From assembly GCA_964464595.1 (NCBI GenBank), contig CAYXGW010000001.1:136410-200409 (forward strand): 64,000 bases of DNA, in the 5' to 3' direction. The stretch is from JADFJB01 sp964464595. Lineage in GTDB: Bacteria; Zhuqueibacterota; JdFR-76; DREG01. The notes beneath the pieces were generated by a model, which saw only the letters and a list, made by a program, of their open reading frames with translations, ran no database searches and had not been told where the DNA came from. Position numbers and translations under genes: made by a program. Positions 9,218 through 17,580 of the stretch are shown piece by piece; position 1 is the first letter of the stretch, and each line of letters starts with the position of its first letter.

Positions 9218-9353
9218 AAGGAAAAGGGGGGCATCATAATAACCGAAAAAATCAACTTTTTTTAAAGTTGTCTTGTATCCAAAGAGGAAATGCACACATT
9301 AGACGTCATCAATATATTATTTTAGCATGGAATAAAAACGAAAGGATTTCCAA

Positions 9354-11002
9354 ATGATTCGCAAGAGAAAATACAAACTTCTATTTGTCGCGCTATTTTG
9401 TATAATTCATACAAATGGTTTTAGTCAGAATCTCGATTCATTGTTATCATTGTATCATAAAGAAGGAAGCAGTTTATATCGCGGCGAAGGGAAGTTTCTT
9501 GATCTGAAAAGTAATTTTAATGGTGCGGTTTTAGTAGCAAAACATGATAAAGTCATTTTCAAGAAAGCATATGGCTGGTATAATCGCGATAAAGATATTC
9601 CACTTCAAATAGATTCCAAATTTCAGATCGGTTCGGTTACGAAACCATTTACCGCACTCCTGGTGCTTCAGTTGGTAGAAAAAGGGGTTCTAAGCTTGGA
9701 ACAATCGGTTGCGGATATTCTCCCCTACTTTCCAAAACAGAAAGGAGATAAACTCACTATTCATCGATTACTTTCTAATACTTCCGGTCTGCCGCATTAC
9801 TCAGGACTTATGGATTTAGGATTGACAAAAGAGGATTTTTTCCAAAAGGTTTACCAACCTGAACAATACGCAAAGCTTATCGGAGATGTAGGATTTAGTT
9901 ATGAACCCGGCAGCAAGTTTTATTACAGCAGCCTGGGATTTCAACTGCTGGGTGTAATACTCAAAGAAGTTACAGGTCAAACTTATGATGAATTGTTGAA
10001 ACAACACATAACATCTCCGCTCGGTCTTAAAAATACCGGATTTTCGGATAATGACTTTGTCGAAAATCATGTAGCGAAAGACTATAACTTTGAAGATTAT
10101 TTGTGGGCCTGATTAAAACATTTGACGATGGTGAATTCCGCGACCAATCTACTTCTTATGCTGCCAGAGGGATGCACTCCACAGTTGAGGATCTTTATAT
10201 TTGGAGCCAGGCTTTACGCTCCAATAAACTTCTATCAAAAGAATTAACGCAAAAGATGTTTACATTGAATAAATCCGGCTATTGTTATGGTTGGTTTCGA
10301 AATCCACAAAATATGCTGGAAAGAAATCCGGATGCAAGGCTGTTTTTACACAGTGGCGGAAAGGGGGGTTTTTCAACTTACATAGCTCTATATGACGATA
10401 GTACAACCATTATTGTCTGCTCAAATGTCGGTCCGATAAATATTCGGAAAGTGGTGGATGATATTTACCGTGAAGTACATTTTTCGAATCCAATGCCGGC
10501 AAGATTAGTTCTGCCAAACCTGCGCAATCTGAAGCATTTTGAATCGGACGAGGAAGGCGGACTTCCAGGTTTAAAAAAATATTTTCAAGTGATATCAGCA
10601 AGTGCAGGCTATTCGATTTTTCCTATTGTTAATTATTTAAGTGCAGTATTAGAGTTGTTTTACGATGGCGAAAGATTTGATGAGGCATATAGCGATCTCA
10701 AACCTCTTATAGATGATAATCCTGAAAATGAGGGCCTCATAAACCGGGTAGCTTATATGTTCCTTCGAGATGATAAAACCGATCAAGCGATTCATTTCTT
10801 TCAGCAAAACACAACCAATCATCCCAATGCTGCAAATGTCTATGATGGTTTAGGTGATGGCTATGCAGCAAAAGGAGAACTCCAACTCGCTCTGAAAAAC
10901 TACAAAATTGCCGTTGAACTCGGAGAAAAAAACTTTGATTCCAATTTAAAAGTGTACCAAGAAAATGTAAAAAGGATGGGAAAGAAAATTAAAAATAAAT
11001 AA
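9354..11002 (+). pseudogene. Beta-lactamase-family serine hydrolase with TPR tail, split by a frameshift
   Basis: The first frame (9354-10112) has a signal peptide ending near FSQ and the catalytic SVTK (SxxK) motif, with YSS in place of the second-motif YxN. The second frame (10103-11002) continues the same fold with LHSGGKGG and then TPR-like repeats at the C-terminus. Adding one G to the GGG run near 10105-10107 would join the frames as DYLWGLIKTF, so a single-base deletion or read error is the simplest explanation. The intact protein of about 550 residues would be a periplasmic class C/penicillin-binding-like hydrolase. AAAGGATTT lies upstream of the ATG as a weak ribosome site. Confidence 0.8.
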
Positions 11003-11097
11003 TACCAGACAGATCCTTTCCATAAAACCTCGCGGTTTTACCCTTGCCTTTCGCCAGCCGTTTCTGTACATTTATTATAAAGTACAGGAATAGTAAC

Positions 11098-11502
11098 ATG
11101 GCAGAAAATCAGAATCCATTTGGGCTGCACACTATCACGCCTTACTTAATCGTAGAAGACGTATCAACTCTTATTCAGTTCCTCCACAGAGTGTTCGGTG
11201 CCGAATCAAGAGGCGATCTAAGTTACCGGGAGGATGGCAGCGTTAAACATGCAGAAGTAAAGATCGGCGATTCTGTCGTGATGATGGGCGAGCCGATGGA
11301 TGAAATCGGGCCAATGCCTGCTATGATGTATATTTACGTGAAAGACTGCGATGCTACCTACAAGAAAGCCCTTGCAGCAGGCGCTACCCATGTAATGGAA
11401 CCTGAGAATTTTCCACATGGTGACCGCTATGGCGGTGTCAAAGATCCTTTTGGGAATATTTGGTGGATTGTTACACACATTGGCAAACAGCATAAATCGT
11501 AA
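11098..11502 (+). CDS. VOC-superfamily protein, PhnB/glyoxalase-like
   Basis: I chose ATG 11098 over the upstream in-frame GTG/TTG codons because the family motif PYLIVEDVSTLIQFL begins soon after it and AGGAAT lies just upstream. The protein has 134 residues with paired beta-alpha-beta-beta-beta units. The last strand (YGGVKDPFGNIWWIVTH) is typical of PhnB-like members. These bind metal in glyoxalases and related enzymes; the substrate here is unknown. The gene stands alone. Confidence 0.85.
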   Translation: MAENQNPFGLHTITPYLIVEDVSTLIQFLHRVFGAESRGDLSYREDGSVKHAEVKIGDSVVMMGEPMDEIGPMPAMMYIYVKDCDATYKKALAAGATHVMEPENFPHGDRYGGVKDPFGNIWWIVTHIGKQHKS

Positions 11503-11506
11503 ATTT

Positions 11507-11589
11507 CGGAAACTGCCATTGACGGACCGCAGATTGGTTTCCTTGGATTGACTGTAAAACTGGTTTTTGCGGCTGCGCTGTGGCGTTTA
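11507..11589 (+). repeat. Coding-like fragment repeated at 12924-13000, copy 1
   Basis: About 80 bp shared with 12924-13000. Read in frame this copy gives GFLGLTVKLVFAAALWRLV and then a stop at about 11611. It looks like the C-terminal membrane helix of a small protein whose 5' part is missing. It starts right after the VOC stop codon. The parent family is not recognised. The rest of 11612-11985 holds nothing I can identify. Confidence 0.5.
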
Positions 11590-11985
11590 GTAAAACAGCA
11601 CCGCATAGAATTATAGAGAAACAACGGGGCAAATTGGTATGACCTTACTCCGAAATAGTATAAATTGCGACGCAGAATATAAATTGGCGGAAATTGATAA
11701 ATTTCCTGGGGTTGTCCATAGTAATTAATTTTAAAAATGCTCTTAAAAGCTTGCTTTTTTATTACAAATTATTAATTTGGTTTTGGGTTAAGATAGAATT
11801 TTAAGAGTGGGTGTGGAAGTTATGCAAAACAAATCAAGCGGTTTACTATAACAAATTCTCCATAAACGATTTACTTCAAGAATAATAGGTCGGTTTTTAT
11901 AGACAATCTTCCAATTCGAATTCAAGATTCGTTCATTAGTAAATGAATAGTTCACAACCATAAACCCTCTAGAAAGGAGATTATT

Positions 11986-12627
11986 ATGGCAATTAAATTA
12001 ACGCAGTATAAGGATGTTCGTCAGGACATGAAAGCCGGAGATGTAATCGCATTTGGCGGTAAAGGGCATTTCTCTGAGATCATCAAGTTTGCAACTCGTT
12101 CGACAGTATCGCACGTCGGGATTATTTTACAAACCAGGGTACTGGAAGATGAGAGCGGTAGGTTTTTCAACCAAATTATCGAATCGACCGGACACGACGG
12201 CGTCGCGGTGTACCGCCTCAGCGACCGACTGGGATATGATGGGGAAATCTGGTGGCTGCCGTTGCGGAAGGATATATGGGAAAGTAAATTTGACAGCGGT
12301 AAGTTTTATAACTTTTTGTTCAATGAGGTGAAAGGCCGACCGTACGATATTCCGCAGGCGATCAAATCGGCCGTGGATGTGTTGGATGACCTGCCTTTTA
12401 CAGATAAAATGGGTCCGACTCACAACAAGGAAGATTTCGCCAAGTTCTTTTGCTCGGAACTCGTCGCCGCCGGGTTGGAAATTGCTGGTATGGTCGGAGA
12501 AATTAACGCATCGGAAGTTACCCCGGTCGACCTATGCCGTTGGAACATTTATGAGGATGACTACTATATGCTGAAAGGCGAAGAAAAGCCCATTTCGCGC
12601 TATAATACGCTAACTCCGGCTACCTAA
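11986..12627 (+). CDS. YiiX/YebB-like permuted papain-fold protein
   Basis: A strong AGGAG precedes the ATG. The 213-residue protein begins MKAGDVIAFGGKG and carries TVSHVGIIL, where the His lies in the position of the catalytic His in permuted NlpC/P60-type papain folds. FFCSELVAAGLE carries the matching Cys. These family enzymes (C92-type) are thiol amidases or acyl hydrolases. No signal peptide is seen, so a cytoplasmic location is likely. The neighbours give no functional link. Confidence 0.8.
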   Translation: MAIKLTQYKDVRQDMKAGDVIAFGGKGHFSEIIKFATRSTVSHVGIILQTRVLEDESGRFFNQIIESTGHDGVAVYRLSDRLGYDGEIWWLPLRKDIWESKFDSGKFYNFLFNEVKGRPYDIPQAIKSAVDVLDDLPFTDKMGPTHNKEDFAKFFCSELVAAGLEIAGMVGEINASEVTPVDLCRWNIYEDDYYMLKGEEKPISRYNTLTPAT

Positions 12628-13278
12628 AACGTTGAAAAAGTTTTTGGGCTAAGGTAAAAGATTTATTTTGCTGATGTGGGGTCATTTGCCTGTGGTAAAT
12701 TATCCTGTTTAAGCGAATAGATAGTTGCGTTTTGTTTTCTAATTTTGTGAGAAAAGGGCTGCGAGGTGAAACTGTCCTTAGCCCTTTACCCTTGCTGCTA
12801 TTGGCGGGTGTCTTGCGGCACCTATCCGGTTAGTGCACGTCACTAGTGTAAGTCACGCGCTATGGAATGGACTTGTTTACCCGCTCTTCGGGTTTGGAGA
12901 CAAGATAGGAACGCTCGGCATTACGGAAACTGCCATTTACAGAGGTTGGTTTCCTTGGCTTGACTGTAAACCTGGTTTTTGCGGCAGCGTTGTGGCGTTA
13001 GGTAACTCGGCGACGAATAGTTGAATCGTAGCCTTATTTTCAAAACCGAACACTGAGCCGTGTCGATGTAGCTGGCCTAAAAATACTGACATGCCGCTGA
13101 GAGGAGTCCGTCTAGACGGGACAAAGCAGTCTCCTTAATTTTCCGGCCCTGATGTGGTTCGTATTCTGGAGTAGCACAAAAACCGGGGAAAATAAAAGCC
13201 ACCTCTATCAGCTTATGAATTAAAAACTACATTCTTACTATTTACGAATTATCTTCGTGTCGCTGTGCTCTTTGTGGT
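12628..13278. other. 650-bp gap with a repeat copy and a stem-loop
   Basis: AAAGGGCT and AGCCCTTT form 8-bp arms at about 12754-12790, but no T-run follows, so I do not call a terminator. The second copy of the fragment repeat is at 12924-13000. I find no complete gene. Confidence 0.5.
12924..13000 (+). repeat. Coding-like fragment repeat, copy 2
   Basis: This matches 11507-11589. One frame reads GFLGLTVNLVFAAALWR and then stops, after an indel just upstream. It is more decayed than copy 1. Confidence 0.5.
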
Positions 13279-13803
13279 TTATGATTTTTTTGAACCGGCT
13301 TTTTTAATAATATTCCTCGCTCTTGCCCGTACTGACGCAGCTTCATCTTCAAGTGCATTATTCAAAAGTTTCAGTACTTCAGAGCCAATCTTGGGTTCTA
13401 TCTTCGATAATTCATACAATGCATCCAGGGACCAGGCTTTTACGATTTTACTTTTATCATTGAGGTTATTTTTGAAAAAAGCAATGGCACCCTTAATCTC
13501 TTCGTAGTCCAGTTTAAGTCTGGGGATAATGTGACATAATTCAGCTTTGACTTCCCAAAAAGGAGAATGAGTCAGGTCATGTAAAAGGATCGGTTTATAT
13601 TTTGATAATAATTCAGGAGAAGTTTCAGCTAGCTTCCTGACAATCCAAATGGCTCTAGCTGCAATATTTGCACTATCGTGATTCGAAAGTACGACTATTT
13701 CGGCAACCAACCTATTATTCTCAATGGCTTGTGCAACGAATTCATCCAGATCATGTGTCTGGTTTCGTTTGCCATTTGCGAGGAGATTTTCTAAAGAATC
13801 CAT
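13279..13803 (-). CDS. HEAT-repeat protein, 174 aa
   Basis: I take ATG 13803 rather than the TTG one codon upstream. The protein is all-helical with about four HEAT-like units, visible as repeats of the kind WSLDALYELSKIEPKIGSEV and SVRARARNIIKKAG. There is no signal peptide or catalytic motif. Such proteins act as adaptors, and relatives include AlkD-like DNA-binding HEAT proteins, but no DNA-repair residues are evident. It diverges from the TIR gene to its right. Confidence 0.75.
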   Translation of the reverse strand: MDSLENLLANGKRNQTHDLDEFVAQAIENNRLVAEIVVLSNHDSANIAARAIWIVRKLAETSPELLSKYKPILLHDLTHSPFWEVKAELCHIIPRLKLDYEEIKGAIAFFKNNLNDKSKIVKAWSLDALYELSKIEPKIGSEVLKLLNNALEDEAASVRARARNIIKKAGSKKS

Positions 13804-13990
13804 CAATTTCGTTTATCATTTATTATTAGCCTGAATAATTAATAAATAATACTTTTAATTTAAAACTTCCACTGATGTCATCTTGGAAGGATCTATTCCA
13901 ACACAAGCTTAAATTGGCTTTTTAAAAGTCAATAATTACAAATTTAGAAGATTCATCTCATATTAAAATGTTGAACGAATAGGATAAAAA

Positions 13991-14863
13991 ATGATTGAAT
14001 CAAAAGCATCAGAATGGGATGTTTTTATTAGTTACAATTCCAATGATATTTCAAAAGCAAAAATAATCGTAGACGACATTTCAAAATCCGGATTAAAAGT
14101 ATGGTTCGACCGTTATCGAATCGATCCCGGAGAACGAATACGGGAGAAGATTAATTACGGAATTACACATTCCAGCACAGTGTTGTTGATTGCTTCAAAA
14201 TCATCTTTGCAATCTCGTTGGGTGTTAAATGAATTGGATGCTGCAATGCTTCGGGAGATAAATGAAAGTCGGCGAATACTTTTACCATTATTAATTGGAA
14301 ACATAAATTTAAAAGATTTACCAGCTGATATTCAGGGGAAAAATTTCATCGATTTAAGATATAATTTTAAACAAAAATATGAGAAAAATAGATCAATATT
14401 GATTTCCGCATTGATAGCATTGTCAAATGCTCCTGATGAGGGAAGAGATATTGTTCCCATGGGCGAGGAAGCTGTTAGATTTATACTTGCACATAGATAT
14501 CGATCAGAAGGAGAAAAGAAAAGTGTTTCAAGAGCTTCTATAGTAGAAATGATTGATATTTATTTGAAATTGGAATCCAATTTTGAAAATGCTATTGAGG
14601 AAAGAAATATGTTTATTAATGAATACGGTAGATGGGGGATATTTCAATTGTTTTGTTTTTTCTTAGATCATTCCTCAATGAAGATTACTCATTGGTTTAA
14701 TGAGGATGAATTACGAGAGTTCTTTAATGAAATAGAAATGTTTTTAACAATGCAAGGTGTTCAATCTAATATATGTTCTAAAGATGAGAAGATATTGATG
14801 AGTATTTCACCAGAAACTGATCAAATTGAATATAGAAAGGGATTTTCGAAAGAAATCCAATGA
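13991..14863 (+). CDS. TIR-domain protein with an unknown C-terminal domain
   Basis: The N-terminal TIR domain (residues 9-150) has DVFISYNSND, KVWFDRYRIDPG and SRWVLNELDAAM. Glu81 aligns with the catalytic Glu of TIR NADases. Residues about 155-290 form a second, helix-rich region rich in E, N and F that I cannot assign (KSVSRASIVEMIDIYLKLES). TAGGAT upstream could serve as the ribosome site. No partner sensor gene is adjacent, unlike the TIR/STAND operon, so activation may use its own C-terminal part. Low GC sets it apart from the 3.3-8.5 kb TIR gene. A defence or signalling role is inferred. Confidence 0.85.
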   Translation: MIESKASEWDVFISYNSNDISKAKIIVDDISKSGLKVWFDRYRIDPGERIREKINYGITHSSTVLLIASKSSLQSRWVLNELDAAMLREINESRRILLPLLIGNINLKDLPADIQGKNFIDLRYNFKQKYEKNRSILISALIALSNAPDEGRDIVPMGEEAVRFILAHRYRSEGEKKSVSRASIVEMIDIYLKLESNFENAIEERNMFINEYGRWGIFQLFCFFLDHSSMKITHWFNEDELREFFNEIEMFLTMQGVQSNICSKDEKILMSISPETDQIEYRKGFSKEIQ

Positions 14864-14945
14864 ACATTTGTAAAATTTTTCGGCCAAAGTCTCATGGAAA
14901 CCAGGCCACAGACTGGCTTTTGTTTTTGGAATTCCTAAAAGAACT

Positions 14946-17564
14946 TTATTCACATCTCAAAATATCTGCCGGGTTTGAATAAGCGGCTTTCATCGCTTGC
15001 ACGCTGATAGTAATAATTGCCAGCAATAAAGCTCCGAGGCCTGAAATCAAAAACACACTGATGCCGAGATCTATCTTATAGGCAAAATTATTTAGCCAGC
15101 TATTCATTGCCAGGTAAATCCCGGGCCAGGCAAGCAAGTTTGCAATGATCAGCAATACAATAAATTCCTGATTAAACAATGCAAGAATTTTTCCGACAGA
15201 GGCTCCCAGAACTTTGCGAATTCCCATCTCTTTTAATCGCCGGGCTACCGAGAGTGATGTAATGCCAAAAAGGCCAAAGCAAGCGATTGTAATGGCAAAA
15301 TAGGAAGCATAAGCGACAATTCTGCGAAAATTCTCTTCAGAACGGTATTGATTTTCAACCTGTTCATCAAAAAAGCTATATTCAAACGGGATATCCGGAA
15401 CGATATGATTCCATATTCCCCGATAGTCTTTAAGGGTTTGAGCAATGTCGTTTGAATTTATTTTTGTGAGAACCTCGGCATTATCGGAGTTTGGTCTAAG
15501 GGTAAGCACGGTTGCATCGATCTCTTTTCTGAGGGACATAAAATGGAAATCACCCACAACGCCCACAATTTTAGGACCATCGCCGTTGATGAAGGGAGGC
15601 ACCTTGCCGATGGGGTCTTTCATGCCAAATTTTTCCAGGAATTTCTCATTCACCAGGATGGCATCAGTTGGGTCCGAGGGATAATCGCCAGATAAATTTC
15701 GTCCCTGAACCAGGGGTATATCCATCACATCTAAAAAATCAGGGTTGATTTTCATTACCGGCAGACTCATGCTTTCGCCTTCGAATGAAATCATCCACAT
15801 ACTGCCGACAGAGTCGCCGAATAATGATCCGCGAGTTGCCGTAAGATTAACAATTCCAGCCAATTTGACAGCTTCGTTTTTCAGTCGTTGCACAATTTGA
15901 TCGGGAATTCGCTTTGCCGGCGCATGATAAAGAAGAAGGTCAGTATTCATGCCCAGGCTAACATTGCTGATAAACCTGAGTTGATTGGCCATGATTAACG
16001 CACTGGCAATCAGGAAAACAGAGAGACTGAATTGCAGCACAACCGAGATCCTAGAGAATATATTTTTACCGCCAAAATTTATTGTCCCCCGCAACACTGT
16101 GATCGGTTTAAATCGGGAAAGCACCAAAGAGGGATAGGCACCGGATGTCAATCCTACCAGGAGGGTTATTCCGACAAGCGCCAATACCGGTAAAATATTA
16201 TCAGAAAAATCCATCACAAGTTCTTTACCGGAAAGCAAATTAAAAGTCGGCAGTAGAATTTTCGCAAACATCAATCCTAAAAATAAAGCCAAAAAGCTGA
16301 GTAGAATCGATTCAAACCAAAACTGTTTCATCAATTGCTGTCGTTCTGCACCAAACACTTTTCGTACCCCAACTTCTTTGCTGCGGGTCGATGAAAGTCC
16401 AATGGATAAATTCATAAAATTAATACAGGCGATCAATAAAACCAGGAAGGCAATTCCGCCCATAATGAAAGAATACTTGGGATCGCTGCCTGGTTCCAGG
16501 TTATTGTTACTGATGGTCTTACCAAAATGAATATCCTGCAGTCGCTGCAATAAGAGCTTCTTTTCGATATCCGTGGTTCTGAGCATTTGCGCCATATTGT
16601 TGGTTTCCTCTAATTGCTGCAGGCTTAAATCGATTTGATCGATACTCGTCGTTTTCAGTCTTTTGATAAATGTCACTGTCGTCGATTTGGGGAACCAGTT
16701 ACTGAGAAAGCTTTCACCAAAAATATCTTTATTGTGATGTTCGGGCAGGAGAAAATCAAATTTGATGCTGGAGTGATCCGGAATCTTTTTCGCGACACCC
16801 GTGATTCTAAAATCTGAAAATTCCTGGTTGTTTAAATCGATGGCCAACATTTCACCAAGCGGATTTCTGTTGGGAAAATAACGATGCCATATTCTTTCAC
16901 TAATGATGATAGAATGGGGTGTTTGAAGGGCTGTTTCCGGATTACCAAAAAGAAGAGGGAAATTGAAAACCTCAAAAAATGAAGGGCTGGCGAGATGAAT
17001 GGTACTGTTTCGGTCTTCGTTATCTATTTGGATGATTTTGTTTTTAGCTCTGGTGTAGCGAATTGTATTTTCGATACCCGGAATCTTATTCCTTATTGCG
17101 TCCGCCAGTGGATACGGCGAGTTGTCCTGGTATTTCAGCCCGCTGAAATTTGTCGCTACACCTACCTGGTATATTCTATCTGAATCCTGGTGAAATCGAT
17201 CGTAGCTGAGTTCGCCCTGGATAAAAAAGTAAACCAGGATCGAAAATGCGAGACCAATTGAAAGACCGAACAAATTAATGAATGAATACAGCTTTTGTCT
17301 TTTCAAATTTCGTAATGCAATGAATAAATAATTTTTAAGCATGATGAAACTCCAATACATTAAATCAGAAATAAAAGGTGGCAATGATTGCATAATTTGC
17401 AGCCAACACCAGAGATGTGCGTTTAGTCGGCTGTGTTTTTTCGCGTGACTTTGAAATTGTTCTTCGAAATCCCCAAGCACCGAGTAACGAATAGAGGGCT
17501 CAGTTATGTGAGCCAACAACCATTCGGCTATTTTGGGAAGATTATTGTGTCTTTTATGCAGCAT
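14946..17564 (-). CDS. MacB/FtsX-type ABC permease with N-terminal prefix domain (2)
   Basis: 872 residues. A soluble prefix (about residues 1-75, including RYSVLGDFEEQF) precedes two MacB_PCD-FtsX units, each with a periplasmic domain and membrane helices. The FtsX motif GIRKVLGASVGKILAL near the C-terminus repeats the internal GVRKVFGAERQQLM. No ATPase gene is adjacent, so it resembles orphan permeases of the acidobacterial duplicated-orphan-permease type. Those proteins are also found beside PadR genes. It follows its paralogue by 16 bp in the same operon, with AGAGGA as ribosome site. The likely role is mechanotransmission or export of a lipid, peptide or antibiotic; the substrate is unknown. 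Confidence 0.92.
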   Translation of the reverse strand: MLHKRHNNLPKIAEWLLAHITEPSIRYSVLGDFEEQFQSHAKKHSRLNAHLWCWLQIMQSLPPFISDLMYWSFIMLKNYLFIALRNLKRQKLYSFINLFGLSIGLAFSILVYFFIQGELSYDRFHQDSDRIYQVGVATNFSGLKYQDNSPYPLADAIRNKIPGIENTIRYTRAKNKIIQIDNEDRNSTIHLASPSFFEVFNFPLLFGNPETALQTPHSIIISERIWHRYFPNRNPLGEMLAIDLNNQEFSDFRITGVAKKIPDHSSIKFDFLLPEHHNKDIFGESFLSNWFPKSTTVTFIKRLKTTSIDQIDLSLQQLEETNNMAQMLRTTDIEKKLLLQRLQDIHFGKTISNNNLEPGSDPKYSFIMGGIAFLVLLIACINFMNLSIGLSSTRSKEVGVRKVFGAERQQLMKQFWFESILLSFLALFLGLMFAKILLPTFNLLSGKELVMDFSDNILPVLALVGITLLVGLTSGAYPSLVLSRFKPITVLRGTINFGGKNIFSRISVVLQFSLSVFLIASALIMANQLRFISNVSLGMNTDLLLYHAPAKRIPDQIVQRLKNEAVKLAGIVNLTATRGSLFGDSVGSMWMISFEGESMSLPVMKINPDFLDVMDIPLVQGRNLSGDYPSDPTDAILVNEKFLEKFGMKDPIGKVPPFINGDGPKIVGVVGDFHFMSLRKEIDATVLTLRPNSDNAEVLTKINSNDIAQTLKDYRGIWNHIVPDIPFEYSFFDEQVENQYRSEENFRRIVAYASYFAITIACFGLFGITSLSVARRLKEMGIRKVLGASVGKILALFNQEFIVLLIIANLLAWPGIYLAMNSWLNNFAYKIDLGISVFLISGLGALLLAIITISVQAMKAAYSNPADILRCE

Positions 17565-17580
17565 GGTTTTCAGATCCTCT

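Noticed and set aside
10090..10115. Programmed frameshift in the serine hydrolase
   Set aside because: There is no slippery heptamer followed by a stimulatory structure at the overlap; a one-base indel in a G run is simpler.
12754..12790. Stem-loop AAAGGGCT/AGCCCTTT as a terminator
   Set aside because: The loop is 19 nt or longer and no T-run follows.
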